29,990 bases of DNA from DASUXA01 sp036378155 (GCA_036378155.1 DASUXA010000078.1:1-29990); one strand, 5' to 3'. Shown: positions 21,911-29,122, counted from the stretch's first letter. The notes: generated by a model not told the origin, from the letters alone. Translations and numbers: made by a program.

Positions 21911-22792
21911 ATGCAGAGCCTGCCGTACGAGATCGTGGATGTCTTCACCGACCGACCGTTCGCCGGCAACCCGCTGGCGGTGGTCTTCGACGCGACGGCG
22001 CTGGGTACCGACCAGATGCAGGCGTTGGCTCGCGAGTTCCATCTGTCCGAGACGGTCTTCGTGCTGCCGCCCGAGCAGCCCGGCGCGACGTACCGCGCGC
22101 GGATCTTCACGCCGGAGGAGGAGCTCCCGTTCGCGGGGCACCCGAGCGTCGGCGCTGCGGTCATGTTCGCCCGCCGCGCCGGGTACGCCGGCGACGAGCC
22201 GGTCGAGGTGATCCAGGAGTGCGGCGCCGGGCTGCTGCCGATCCAGGTGTACCCGCACGCGCGGGCGACGCTGACCGGGGGTGTACCGAGCGTCGGTCCG
22301 GAACTCGACCCTGCCCCGGTGCTGGCGAGCGTCGGGCTGGGCGAGGCGGACTTCGTCGGTCCTGCGCCCAGGGTCGCCGGCTGCGGGCTGGAGTTCGTGT
22401 ACCTGTCGGTGCGACCGGAGGCGCTGGGCAGGGCGGCGGGTGATCCCGTCGCGGCCCGCGCCGCCGGAATCGAGCAGGTGAGCGTGTTCGCGTGGGATGC
22501 GGCGGGCGGTACCGCGCACGCACGGGTGTTCTGCCCCGGCGTGGGGGTACCGGAGGATCCCGCGACCGGCTCGGCGGCGCTGGGGCTGGGCGTGTGGCTG
22601 GTCGCCTCCGGGCTGCTGCCCGGCGACGGTACCTCCCGGTACACCATCCACCAGGGCGCGGAGTTGCACCGCCCGTCGACGTTGGTGTGTACGGTCACCG
22701 CGGAGGACGGCGCGGCGAGCCTGGCGACGGTGACCGGGCAGGTGGTCGACGTGGCGCGGGGCGAGATCGCGGTACCGCCGTTCGTCGGCTGA
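21911..22792 (+). CDS. PhzF-family isomerase/epimerase-like protein
   Basis: The 293-aa protein shows the two-domain PhzF fold: VDVFTDRPFAGNPLAVVF (10-27), FHLSETVFVLPP with the conserved catalytic Glu47, IFTPEEELPFAGHPSVGAAV, and the C-terminal mirror motif FCPGVGVPEDPATGSAALGL. PhzF isomerises trans-2,3-dihydro-3-hydroxyanthranilate in phenazine synthesis. Most genomic homologues, including this isolated one without phz neighbours, have unknown substrates. It appears leaderless (TAGGGT, 6 nt, ATG). Its stop codon is 3 bp from that of the convergent 140-aa protein gene. Confidence 0.9.
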   Translation: MQSLPYEIVDVFTDRPFAGNPLAVVFDATALGTDQMQALAREFHLSETVFVLPPEQPGATYRARIFTPEEELPFAGHPSVGAAVMFARRAGYAGDEPVEVIQECGAGLLPIQVYPHARATLTGGVPSVGPELDPAPVLASVGLGEADFVGPAPRVAGCGLEFVYLSVRPEALGRAAGDPVAARAAGIEQVSVFAWDAAGGTAHARVFCPGVGVPEDPATGSAALGLGVWLVASGLLPGDGTSRYTIHQGAELHRPSTLVCTVTAEDGAASLATVTGQVVDVARGEIAVPPFVG

Positions 22793-22795
22793 CCG

Positions 22796-23218
22796 CTACC
22801 GGACCGGGTGTGCCTGCTCGACCGGGTGCGCCTGCTCGACCGGGTCGCCGGTCGGCGCCAGCCGGGTCACCAGGCACTCGGTCGCCCATCGCGCGGCGAC
22901 CTGGTCGGTGGTACCGGTCGCATTCAGCCGCTTCGCGACGAGTTGCGGTACCACCGCCGTCCACTCGTCACCGTCCGGCTCCACCCGGGACACGGCGGCG
23001 GGCCAGGTGACGATCCGCCCGCCGTGATCGCCGCGTAGCGAGACCAGCGCGCTGTCGGCTTCGCCCAGCCCCGGCGCGGGCTGTTCGCCCGGTCCGCTCA
23101 CCACGTACAGCGCGTCGCCGGCCCACAGGCACCACACCGGGTACGCCCGTTCCTGCCCGGACGGCAGCACCCACGCCACCGCCGCCTTCCTGGCGGCCTC
23201 CTCGACCAGCGGATGCAT
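22796..23218 (-). CDS. Conserved-looking hypothetical protein beside nuoC
   Basis: The 140-aa protein (MHPLVEEAARKAAVAWVLPS, then ERAYPVWCLWAGDALYVVSG, DSALVSLRGDHGGRIVTWPA, then ATECLVTRLAP) is beta-rich and could have a split-barrel like fold related to pyridoxamine-oxidase-type proteins, but no cofactor residues can be assigned. The C-terminus is a tandem PVEQAH repeat coded by an 18-bp DNA repeat. ATG 23218 lies 7 nt after CAGGAT and could be leaderless; ATG 23227 is the alternative. It is divergent from nuoC with start codons 28 bp apart. Function not recognised. Confidence 0.65.
   Translation of the reverse strand: MHPLVEEAARKAAVAWVLPSGQERAYPVWCLWAGDALYVVSGPGEQPAPGLGEADSALVSLRGDHGGRIVTWPAAVSRVEPDGDEWTAVVPQLVAKRLNATGTTDQVAARWATECLVTRLAPTGDPVEQAHPVEQAHPVR
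22802..22845 (+). repeat. 18-bp tandem repeat inside a coding region
   Basis: Copies at 22802-22819 and 22820-22837 differ at one base, with a partial third (22838-22845). Read on the minus strand it encodes PVEQAH twice and then PV at the end of the hypothetical protein. Length 18 keeps the frame. Confidence 0.85.
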
Positions 23219-23234
23219 GCCCGACATCCTGCCC

Positions 23235-23246
23235 TACGATGCCGGC
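23235..23246 (+). promoter_or_regulatory. Leaderless promoter -10 for nuoC
   Basis: TACGAT (23235-23240), 6 nt, then ATG 23247. No Shine-Dalgarno lies between. On the opposite strand CAGGAT (23231-23226) may serve the divergent gene, so this is a second compact divergent arrangement. Confidence 0.55.
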
Positions 23247-23843
23247 ATGACGCCGGAAGAGGTGGGTGCCCGGCTGGTCGCGGTACTGGGCGGGGCGGCG
23301 GAAGCCGAAGTGTCCGGCGGCGGCCGGTGGGCGCGGGCGGTCGTGGACGTCTCCACGGACCAGTGGCCGGCGGCGCTGCGCGCCGCGCGTGACGACCCGG
23401 AGTTGGGGTGCGACTTCTTCGACTGGTTGAGCGCGGTCGACGAGCTGCCCGGCGGATTCGCGGTCGTGGCGCATCTGTGGTCCACCCGGTACCGGCACGG
23501 TGTGCTGCTGCGGACCCGTACCGGTCGCGAGGCGCCCGCCGTGCCGTCGGCGGTCGGGGTGTTTCCCGGCGCCGCGTGGTCGGAGCGGGAAACCCACGAG
23601 ATGTTCGGCATCGACTTCCCCGGTCATCCGGATCTGGCGCCGCTGCTGCTGCCGCCCGGCTTCGAGGGTCGTCCGCTGCGCAAGGAGTTCGTCCTCGCCT
23701 CGCGGGTGGCGAAGCCGTGGCCGGGTGCGAAGGAGCCGGGCGAGTCGGAGCCGGGCACCGGGCGTCGGGCGGTCCGCCCGCCGGGGGTACCGGCGCCCGG
23801 GGAGTGGGGCGCGTCGGGCGACCGAGCCGGAAGGGCAGGATAG
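23247..23843 (+). CDS. nuoC: NADH-quinone oxidoreductase 30-kDa subunit C-like protein (isolated)
   Basis: The 198-aa protein carries the Complex I 30-kDa signature: WSERETHEMFGIDFPGHPDL, then LLLPPGFEGRPLRKEF (residues about 110-147). FFDWLSAVDELPGGFAVVAH stands earlier. The C-terminal 45 residues are Pro/Gly-rich and look disordered. NuoC belongs to the hydrophilic arm of complex I and of related membrane-bound hydrogenases. The gene is followed after 4 bp by a NuoI-like gene, with no other nuo gene in the window. It may therefore serve a separate or accessory complex, or complement subunits coded elsewhere. Start ATG 23247 is probably leaderless. Confidence 0.87.
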   Translation: MTPEEVGARLVAVLGGAAEAEVSGGGRWARAVVDVSTDQWPAALRAARDDPELGCDFFDWLSAVDELPGGFAVVAHLWSTRYRHGVLLRTRTGREAPAVPSAVGVFPGAAWSERETHEMFGIDFPGHPDLAPLLLPPGFEGRPLRKEFVLASRVAKPWPGAKEPGESEPGTGRRAVRPPGVPAPGEWGASGDRAGRAG

Positions 23844-23847
23844 GGGC

Positions 23848-24285
23848 ATGACGGATCTCCCGGCCCGCTCGCGCGGCGTGATCGCGCTGCTCGAGGAGAA
23901 CTGCACGGTGTGCATGTTGTGTGCCCGCGAGTGCCCCGACTGGTGCATCTACATCGACTCGCACAAGGAGGATGTGATCGTGCCGGGCGCGTCGCGCCCC
24001 CGGCAGCGCAACGTCCTCGACCGGTTCGCGATCGACTACTCGCTGTGCATGTACTGCGGGATCTGCGTCGAGGTGTGCCCGTTCGACGCGCTGTTCTGGT
24101 CGCCGGAGTTCGAGTACGCCGAGCAGGACATCCGCGACCTGGTACACGAGAAGGACGCGTTGCGCGGCTGGATGCCGTCGGTACCGCCGCCCCCAGCGCA
24201 CGACCCGCTAGGCGAGCCGGCCAAGGAGGAGACGTCCGCCGCGCGTAAGGCGGCGCGGGGCGCGCCGACGACCCCGGCGCGCTGA
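23848..24285 (+). CDS. nuoI: NuoI-like 2x[4Fe-4S] ferredoxin-type subunit
   Basis: The 145-aa protein has two cluster motifs: CTVCMLCARECPDW (first C at about residue 18) and CMYCGICVEVCPFD (about 64-77). Each has CxxCxxCxxxCP, the pattern of NuoI (bacterial complex I, 23-kDa subunit). Segments EFEYAEQDIRDLVHEKDAL and the Pro/Ala-rich tail follow. The N-terminal membrane-associated region of classical NuoI is short here. ATG 23848 follows the nuoC stop codon by 4 nt with AGGATAGGGG upstream, so translation is coupled. An electron-carrier role with NuoC is inferred. It could also be described simply as a 4Fe-4S dicluster protein. Confidence 0.88.
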   Translation: MTDLPARSRGVIALLEENCTVCMLCARECPDWCIYIDSHKEDVIVPGASRPRQRNVLDRFAIDYSLCMYCGICVEVCPFDALFWSPEFEYAEQDIRDLVHEKDALRGWMPSVPPPPAHDPLGEPAKEETSAARKAARGAPTTPAR

Positions 24286-24298
24286 CCGAGCCCTGCGC

Positions 24299-24333
24299 TG
24301 TTCACAGCCGGGTTCGTCTGTACACTGTGGACA
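24299..24333. promoter_or_regulatory. Imperfect 9-bp dyad overlapping a possible -10
   Basis: TGTTCACAG (24299-24307) and CTGTGGACA (24325-24333) match as inverted repeats at 8 of 9 positions. The right arm overlaps TACACT (24321-24326), a TANNNT-type -10. If used, transcription would start just before the hairpin at 24343 and give only a short RNA. Confidence 0.35.
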
Positions 24334-24342
24334 TTCCCAGCA

Positions 24343-24380
24343 ACGAGGGTGGCGGATCTTCCGTCACCCTCGTGGGTTTT
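24343..24380 (+). terminator. Hairpin followed by GGGTTTT
   Basis: ACGAGGGTG (24343-24351) pairs with CACCCTCGT (24365-24373). The inner segments 24352-24356 and 24360-24364 pair as well (one G-T), giving a 14-bp stem with a 3-nt loop, followed by GGGTTTT. This is the only classical intrinsic terminator with a T-run that I see in the window. It lies downstream of nuoC-nuoI. Confidence 0.75.
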
Positions 24381-24604
24381 CCGCGCCCGGTCAGTCGTCG
24401 CGTACGCCGTGACCTCGCTCGCGAGGCGAGCCGCCCAGGTCACCCGTCGGCACGCGACATCGTCACAGGTGCCTCGCCGCGTCGACGGGCGAAGGATCTC
24501 AGGGTTAACTCAGGGATGATCGACGCGGCGGACCGCGCCAACTCGGGAAGATCATTCAGGTACCGGCTGTTCCATCGGATGCAGTCGCCTACCGAGGAGC
24601 GCAT

Positions 24605-25486
24605 GTGCACCGCCATCTGAACGGTCTGAAGACCGCCGCCCTGCTCGGGCTGCTCACGTCCCTGATCCTGCTCGCCGGCTGGGTGTTCGGGGGGCGGGGC
24701 GGCCTGCTCATCGCCCTGGTGATCTCGTTGGCGATGAACGGCGTCTCGTACTTCTACTCCGACAAGATCGCGCTGCGGGCGATGGGCGCCCGTCCGGTCG
24801 CCGAGCATGAGATGCCGCAGCTCTACGCGATGGTCCGGGAGCTGTCCAGCCGGGCGGGTCAGCCGATGCCCCGGCTGTACGTGAGCCCGACCCAGCAGCC
24901 CAACGCGTTCGCCACGGGACGAAATCCGGAGCACGCCGCGGTCTGTGTGACGCAGGGCATCCTGGGCATGATCACGCCGCGCGAGCTGCGCGCCGTGCTC
25001 GGGCACGAGCTGTCCCACGTGTACAACCGGGACATCCTGATCTCGTCGGTGGCCGGCGCCCTCGCCGGTATCATCACGATGCTCGCCAACCTCGCCTGGT
25101 TCATCCCGATCGGACGGTCGGACGACGAGGACGGGCCCGGTGTGCTGGGCGCGTTGATGCTGATGATTCTCGGTCCGCTGGCGGCGACGATCATCCAGCT
25201 CGCGATCAGCCGCAGCCGGGAGTTCCAGGCGGACGCGTCGGGCGCGGAACTGAGCGGCGACCCGCTGGCTCTGGCCAGCGCGCTGCGGAAGATCCACTAC
25301 GGTACCCGAGCCATGCCGTTGCCGGCCGAGGGGCAACTCACGAGCGTGTCCCACCTGATGATCGACAACCCGTTCCGGGGGCAGGGACTCGCCAATCTGT
25401 TCTCCACCCACCCGCCGATGGAGCAGCGTGTCGCGCGGCTGGAGGAGATGGCGAACAACGCGGGACCGGTCCAGCGCCTGGGCTAG
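24605..25486 (+). CDS. htpX: Zinc metalloprotease HtpX, M48 family
   Basis: The 293-aa membrane protease degrades misfolded membrane proteins. The zinc motif is HELSH (His134, Glu135, His138), with the third ligand Glu in SREFQADASGAEL (about 210). Hydrophobic helices are at about 10-28, 33-50, 150-172 and 182-203, as in HtpX. GTG 24605 has GAGGAG 5 nt upstream and gives MHRHLNGLKT, a family-like N-terminus. The ATG two bases earlier opens a different frame that stops after five codons. It stands alone with its own upstream region; in other bacteria HtpX is induced by envelope or heat stress. Confidence 0.94.
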   Translation: MHRHLNGLKTAALLGLLTSLILLAGWVFGGRGGLLIALVISLAMNGVSYFYSDKIALRAMGARPVAEHEMPQLYAMVRELSSRAGQPMPRLYVSPTQQPNAFATGRNPEHAAVCVTQGILGMITPRELRAVLGHELSHVYNRDILISSVAGALAGIITMLANLAWFIPIGRSDDEDGPGVLGALMLMILGPLAATIIQLAISRSREFQADASGAELSGDPLALASALRKIHYGTRAMPLPAEGQLTSVSHLMIDNPFRGQGLANLFSTHPPMEQRVARLEEMANNAGPVQRLG

Positions 25487-25594
25487 CCGCCTGTACCCCA
25501 CCTCACAGCGAAAACCAGCCGCCCCGCCCCGACCCTTTCGGTTACGGTCGTTCTGCCGTTCCGCTCGTTACCGCCGTGCCCCTCGGGAGGACCC

Positions 25595-26836
25595 GTGACC
25601 GCCCTGCGCCAGTACCTGGCGGTGTGGCGCATCCCGGGTGCCCCGACGCTGCTCGTCGTGGGCGTCGGCGCCCGGCTCGGCATCGGCATGACGCCGCTGG
25701 CGATGCTGCTGCTGATCCAGCACGCCACCGGGAAGTACGCGCCGGCTGCGCTGGCCGGGGCGCTGTACGCGATCGCGGGCGCGGCGGCGAACCCGATCGC
25801 CGGGCGGCTCGCGGACCGGATCGGTCCGTCCCCAGTACTGCTGACCACGGCGGTGGCGCACCCGATCGGGCTGGTGCTGCTGCTCCTCGTCGCGACCACC
25901 GGACACGCGACCGACGTGCCGCTGCTCGCCGGGGCGGCGGCGCTGGCCGGAGCGACCTTCCCGCCGTTGACGGCGGCGGTACGCGGCGCCTGGAACGCGC
26001 TGACCGAGCCGTCGTCGGGTCGGGGGCATCTGCGCGGTGTCGCCCTGGCCGCCGAGACGTCGCTGTTCGAGTTGGTGTTCGTCATCGGACCGCTGTTGGT
26101 CGCGGTGTTCCTCGCGTTCGCCTCGCCCGCCCTGGCGGTCCTCGGGTCGGCTGCGGTGACCCTGGTGGGGACTCTGGTCGTGGCTCGCGCCCCGGTGATG
26201 CGCGGCTTCCAGCCGCACCCGGAGCACACGCGTACGCGAGGTCTGGGACCGTTGCGCGCGCCGGGTTTCGTCGCGCTGTTGGTGTGCGGCGCGGGGCTCG
26301 GCGTCGCGTTCGGTGCCTGCGGGGTGGCGGTACCAGCCTTCGCGACCGCGACGGTGCGCGACGACCCGGACGGTGCCGCCGGCATTCTGCTGGGTGTCTG
26401 GGCGATCGGCAGCGCGGTCGCCGGCTTCTGGTACGGCACGCGTGCCTCGGAGCGGTCGCTCAGCCGTCGACTCGCCTGGCTGCTCGCGGCGTTCGCGGTC
26501 AGCCTCGCGGTACTCGTGGTGATGCCGAACCCGACCGCGATGGGGATCGCGCTGGTGGTCGGCGGGGCGACCATCGCGCCGACGCTGACCGTACTCAACT
26601 CGCTGGTCGGACGGATCGCGCCGCGTTCGGCGGTGAACGAGGCGTACACCTGGTCGGTCACTGTCGCGGTCGCGGCGAGTTCGGCGGGCGCGGCGCTGGC
26701 GGGCATGATCGTCGACGAGTTCGGCGCGCCGTCGGCGTTCGCGATGGCTGCTGCGGCGGTGGTCGGCGCTGCCGTGGTCGCCGCCTGGCCGAACGGCTCG
26801 ATCAGCCGCGCCGACGAGTGCGCGACCCTGGTCTGA
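25595..26836 (+). CDS. MFS transporter
   Basis: The 413-aa protein has about 12 hydrophobic helices and the MFS loop 2-3 motif in modified form (AGRLADRIGPSPVLL, residues about 69-83). Helices in the second half begin near residue 223 (APGFVALLVCGAGLGVAFGA). The central loop (about 200-222) is short. It resembles actinobacterial MFS exporters of unknown substrate, near the antibiotic or sugar efflux groups. The GTG start at 25595 has GGGAGG 5-6 nt upstream. It is followed by a lipoprotein gene after 88 bp on the same strand, with a separate promoter likely. Confidence 0.88.
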   Translation: MTALRQYLAVWRIPGAPTLLVVGVGARLGIGMTPLAMLLLIQHATGKYAPAALAGALYAIAGAAANPIAGRLADRIGPSPVLLTTAVAHPIGLVLLLLVATTGHATDVPLLAGAAALAGATFPPLTAAVRGAWNALTEPSSGRGHLRGVALAAETSLFELVFVIGPLLVAVFLAFASPALAVLGSAAVTLVGTLVVARAPVMRGFQPHPEHTRTRGLGPLRAPGFVALLVCGAGLGVAFGACGVAVPAFATATVRDDPDGAAGILLGVWAIGSAVAGFWYGTRASERSLSRRLAWLLAAFAVSLAVLVVMPNPTAMGIALVVGGATIAPTLTVLNSLVGRIAPRSAVNEAYTWSVTVAVAASSAGAALAGMIVDEFGAPSAFAMAAAAVVGAAVVAAWPNGSISRADECATLV

Positions 26837-26924
26837 CCCGGCTAATGTCCGACTTACCCGTCCCTGACCTTGTTCGGGCGGTATGGTCGTCGCCGAAGGT
26901 CGCGGCTGACTGGAGGCACGACAG

Positions 26925-27560
26925 ATGGCGGGACAGGTCCGACCCAGGCGCGACCTGATCGCGATCGGGCTCGCTTCCGCGTTGGCGCTGCTCGCCGGCT
27001 GCACGCCGCGCGCCACGCCGCGACCCGACGCGTCGCCCACCCCGGTCGGCTTCGCCGATATCGAGATCGACGCGTGCGCGCCGCTGACGCCCGACCAGAT
27101 GGTCAAGGTGGTGACACCCGCCGTCGAGCACGCCGGGCTGAGCAGGGTGAGTTCGAGCGGCGGCGCCAGCAATAGGTACGCCGACGATCTCAGCCAGTGC
27201 CGCTACGTGGTTACCGCGGATTCCGTCGCCGGCCCGCGTGCCGGCAACCTCGTCTTCTACAACGAGAAGGGCTCCGGGGCGCGGCTGATGACCTGGTGCA
27301 AAGCGCAGCGCGGCTCCACTGATCCGCACCTCGGCGACGAGTCGTGCGCCGACCCCGACGGTCTGGTGCATGTGCGGCTCGGCAGGCACTACGTCTCCAC
27401 GTACACGGACCTGCTCGCCGCCACGCCCGGCATGCCGGTCGGCAGCGTCGTCGCCGGCACCGCGCCGGTACCGGTGTCCGACGACCCCGCCGTCATCGCC
27501 GCGGACCGGGCGATCGCCCTCGCGGCGATGCGCGAGTACGTGCGGCTGCTGCGCCGGTAG
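26925..27560 (+). CDS. Lipoprotein of unknown function (DUF3558-like)
   Basis: The 211-aa protein has a lipoprotein signal: basic start (RPRRD), hydrophobic core, and lipobox LLAGC with Cys25. The mature part (ACAPLTPDQMVKVVTPAVEH, DDLSQCRYVVTADS, RLMTWCKAQRGS, GDESCADPDGLVHVRLG) has four cysteines that could form two disulfides outside the membrane. It resembles the DUF3558 group of actinobacterial lipoproteins but the match is loose. ATG 26925 has GGAGG 8 nt upstream. TATGGT at about 26880 may be its -10. A large hairpin covers the stop codon. Confidence 0.8.
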   Translation: MAGQVRPRRDLIAIGLASALALLAGCTPRATPRPDASPTPVGFADIEIDACAPLTPDQMVKVVTPAVEHAGLSRVSSSGGASNRYADDLSQCRYVVTADSVAGPRAGNLVFYNEKGSGARLMTWCKAQRGSTDPHLGDESCADPDGLVHVRLGRHYVSTYTDLLAATPGMPVGSVVAGTAPVPVSDDPAVIAADRAIALAAMREYVRLLRR

Positions 27561-27587
27561 CCCGCCGCGCGGGCGGGCTACCGGCGC
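27551..27587. terminator. Perfect 16-bp inverted repeat spanning the lipoprotein stop codon
   Basis: Arms 27551-27566 and 27572-27587 are perfect complements around a 5-nt loop (GCGCG). The TAG stop codon (27558-27560) lies in the left arm. The minus-strand VOC gene ends at 27698, so it may serve both convergent genes. Confidence 0.7.
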
Positions 27588-27697
27588 TCACCGAGCCCGG
27601 AGTACCGGGCGGCGGCGCGCCCGCCTCGCCACGGCATTCCGTGGGGTACCCAGCGTGCGTCCCGTCGACCTGCTGGAGCGGCTGGTGCGGTGGTTGC

Positions 27698-28180
27698 CTA
27701 GTCGCCCGCGTACGCCTTGCGGACCTGGTCGATGTCCAGCTTGGTCATCGACAGCATCGCCCGGGTGGCGCGGGTCGCCTTCTCCGGATCCGGGTCGCCC
27801 AGCAGCTCCATCAGCCCCTTGGGGATGACCTGCCAGGACACGCCGTACCGGTCCTTCACCCAGCCGCAGGCGACTTCCTGCCCGCCGTCGGACAACCGGT
27901 TCCAGTAGTAGTCGACCTCGCCCTGGTCCTCGCAGAAGATCTGAAACGAGATCGCCTCGTTGAACGTCCAGTTCGCCGGTCCGCCGTTCAGCGCGACGAA
28001 CTTCTGCCCGTTGAGCTCGAACTCGACCGCCAGCACACTGCCGGCAGGGCCGGGACCGGCTTCGGTGTACCGACCGATGTCGCCGATCGAGGAGTTCTTG
28101 AAGATCGAGGTGTAGTAGTTCGCGGCCTCCTCGGCCTGCCCGTCGAACCACAGGCATGTGGTCAGTCCGTCGCTGCTCAT
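27698..28180 (-). CDS. PhnB-like VOC (glyoxalase superfamily) protein
   Basis: The 160-aa protein has the PhnB-like VOC pattern: TTCLWFDGQAEEAANYYTSI near residues 6-25, AVEFELNGQKFVALNGGP, FNEAISFQIFCEDQGEVDYY, GWVKDRYGVSWQVIPK and MLSMTKLDIDQVRKAY. Such proteins are often labelled 3-demethylubiquinone-9 3-methyltransferase-like, a label with no enzymatic support; function is unknown. ATG 28180 has GGGAG about 7 nt upstream. An ATG 30 nt earlier lacks a good Shine-Dalgarno. It is on the same strand as yajQ, 78 bp downstream. Confidence 0.88.
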   Translation of the reverse strand: MSSDGLTTCLWFDGQAEEAANYYTSIFKNSSIGDIGRYTEAGPGPAGSVLAVEFELNGQKFVALNGGPANWTFNEAISFQIFCEDQGEVDYYWNRLSDGGQEVACGWVKDRYGVSWQVIPKGLMELLGDPDPEKATRATRAMLSMTKLDIDQVRKAYAGD

Positions 28181-28258
28181 CGGGTTCTCCCTGGTTGAGT
28201 CCGTCGTCACCGGTACTGACCGGCGCCGGCGCGCGAACTCATCGGTCCCGTGCGACCG

Positions 28259-28750
28259 TCACCGGTAGTTGGTGAACTGCAACGCCACGCCGAAGTCCTC
28301 CTGCTTCAGCATGGCGATCACCGCCTGCAGGTCGTCCTTCTTCTTGCCGGTCACCCGCAACTGGTCACCCTGGATCTGCGCCTGCACCCCCTTGGGGCCG
28401 TCGTCGCGGATCTTCTTGCTGATCGCCTTCGCCTTGTCGCTGTCGATCCCCTGGATGATCTTGCATTCGATCCGGTACGTCCGACCCGACGCCTTCGGCT
28501 CCCCGGCGTCCAGCGACTTCAGCGAGATCTGCCGCTTGACCAGCTTCTCCTTGAAGACCTCCAGAGCCGCGCGTACCCGGTCCTCGGTCTCCGCCTGCAG
28601 CGACACCGCGTTGTCCCCGGACCAGGTGATCTGCGCGCCGGTACCCCGGAAGTCGAACCTGGTGGACAGCTCCTTCGCGGTCTGGTTGAGCGCGTTGTCG
28701 ACCTCCTGCCGGTCGACCTTGCTGACGATGTCGAAGGAAGGGTTCGCCAC
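28259..28750 (-). CDS. YajQ/DUF520 family nucleotide-binding protein
   Basis: The 163-aa protein is a complete YajQ homologue: PSFDIVSKVDRQEVDNALNQ, STRFDFRGTGAQITWSGD, RTYRIECKIIQGIDSDKAKA, ISKKIRDDGPKGVQAQIQGD, then LRVTGKKKDDLQAVIAMLKQ and FGVALQFTNYR. Family members bind nucleotides, and one from Xanthomonas binds cyclic di-GMP. That role has not been shown in actinobacteria. Start is GTG 28750 with AGGAG upstream. It is divergent from tRNA-Tyr, 143 bp away. Confidence 0.93.
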   Translation of the reverse strand: MANPSFDIVSKVDRQEVDNALNQTAKELSTRFDFRGTGAQITWSGDNAVSLQAETEDRVRAALEVFKEKLVKRQISLKSLDAGEPKASGRTYRIECKIIQGIDSDKAKAISKKIRDDGPKGVQAQIQGDQLRVTGKKKDDLQAVIAMLKQEDFGVALQFTNYR

Positions 28751-28823
28751 GTCCTGCTCCTGCGTGCGAGATATGTCTGTTCAGCCTGCCACAGCCGCCC
28801 CGCGCCGGGTTGCCCATACCCGT

Positions 28824-28854
28824 TTGGCAACGGGGCGGGGGGTACCGCTATCCT
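28824..28854 (+). promoter_or_regulatory. Promoter for tRNA-Tyr
   Basis: TTGGCA (28824-28829), a 19-bp spacer, and TATCCT (28849-28854) lie about 40 nt upstream of the mature tRNA. This predicts a short 5' leader for RNase P processing. Confidence 0.55.
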
Positions 28855-28893
28855 TGCTGACGCTGCCGTCGCCCCACGCGACGGTGGAACCCA

Positions 28894-28975
28894 GGCGGGT
28901 TGCCCGAGCGGCCAATGGGAGCGGTCTGTAAAACCGTCGGCTATGCCTTCGAAGGTTCGAATCCTTCACCCGCCA
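28894..28975 (+). tRNA. tRNA-Tyr, anticodon GTA
   Basis: The acceptor stem GGCGGGT (28894-28900) pairs with ACCCGCC (28968-28974), with discriminator A at 28975. The anticodon arm GCGGT-CTGTAAA-ACCGT gives anticodon GTA (28928-28930). The T arm GAAGG-TTCGAAT-CCTTC is perfect. A long variable arm (class II tRNA) fits bacterial tRNA-Tyr. CCA is not encoded (CAC follows). The integrase gene downstream suggests that the 3' half is an attachment site. Confidence 0.96.
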
Positions 28976-28984
28976 CACCAGCAC

Positions 28985-29028
28985 AACAAGGCCCCTGACC
29001 AGCACGAATGCCGGTCAGGGGCCTTGTT
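28985..29028. terminator. 16-bp hairpin between tRNA-Tyr and integrase
   Basis: Arms 28985-29000 and 29013-29028 are perfect complements around a 12-nt loop. It begins 10 nt after the tRNA, so it likely ends the tRNA transcript, and it could also stop read-through from the convergent integrase gene. Confidence 0.75.
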
Positions 29029-29122
29029 CGTGAGTCCCGCTCAGTCCCACTCCAACCGACTCGATCTCGCTGGCTGTGTCACATACGTGTCACCGAGATC
29101 GCCGGGCGGCCGGGGGTGTCCG

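Larger units (their letters stand above)
24286..24604. other. Intergenic region upstream of htpX
   Basis: This 319-bp gap holds the 9-bp dyad and hairpin listed separately at its left end. In the right half, CTCAGGG occurs twice (24498-24504 and 24509-24515, 11-bp period) around TTAA, about 90-105 bp upstream of htpX, a possible regulator site. I see no gene in it. Confidence 0.5.

Noticed and set aside
20100..22211. A 703-codon plus-strand open frame
   Set aside because: Antisense to the DUF1003 and CBS genes, and in its last part a wrong-frame reading of phzF.
24603..24620. ATG 24603 as start of htpX
   Set aside because: It is out of frame and stops after five codons; GTG 24605 is in frame with a good Shine-Dalgarno.
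25568..27172. A 534-codon minus-strand open frame
   Set aside because: Antisense shadow of the MFS transporter and lipoprotein genes.
28200..28258. A longer N-terminus for the VOC protein from ATG 28210
   Set aside because: ATG 28180 has GGGAG at normal spacing and starts where the domain starts.
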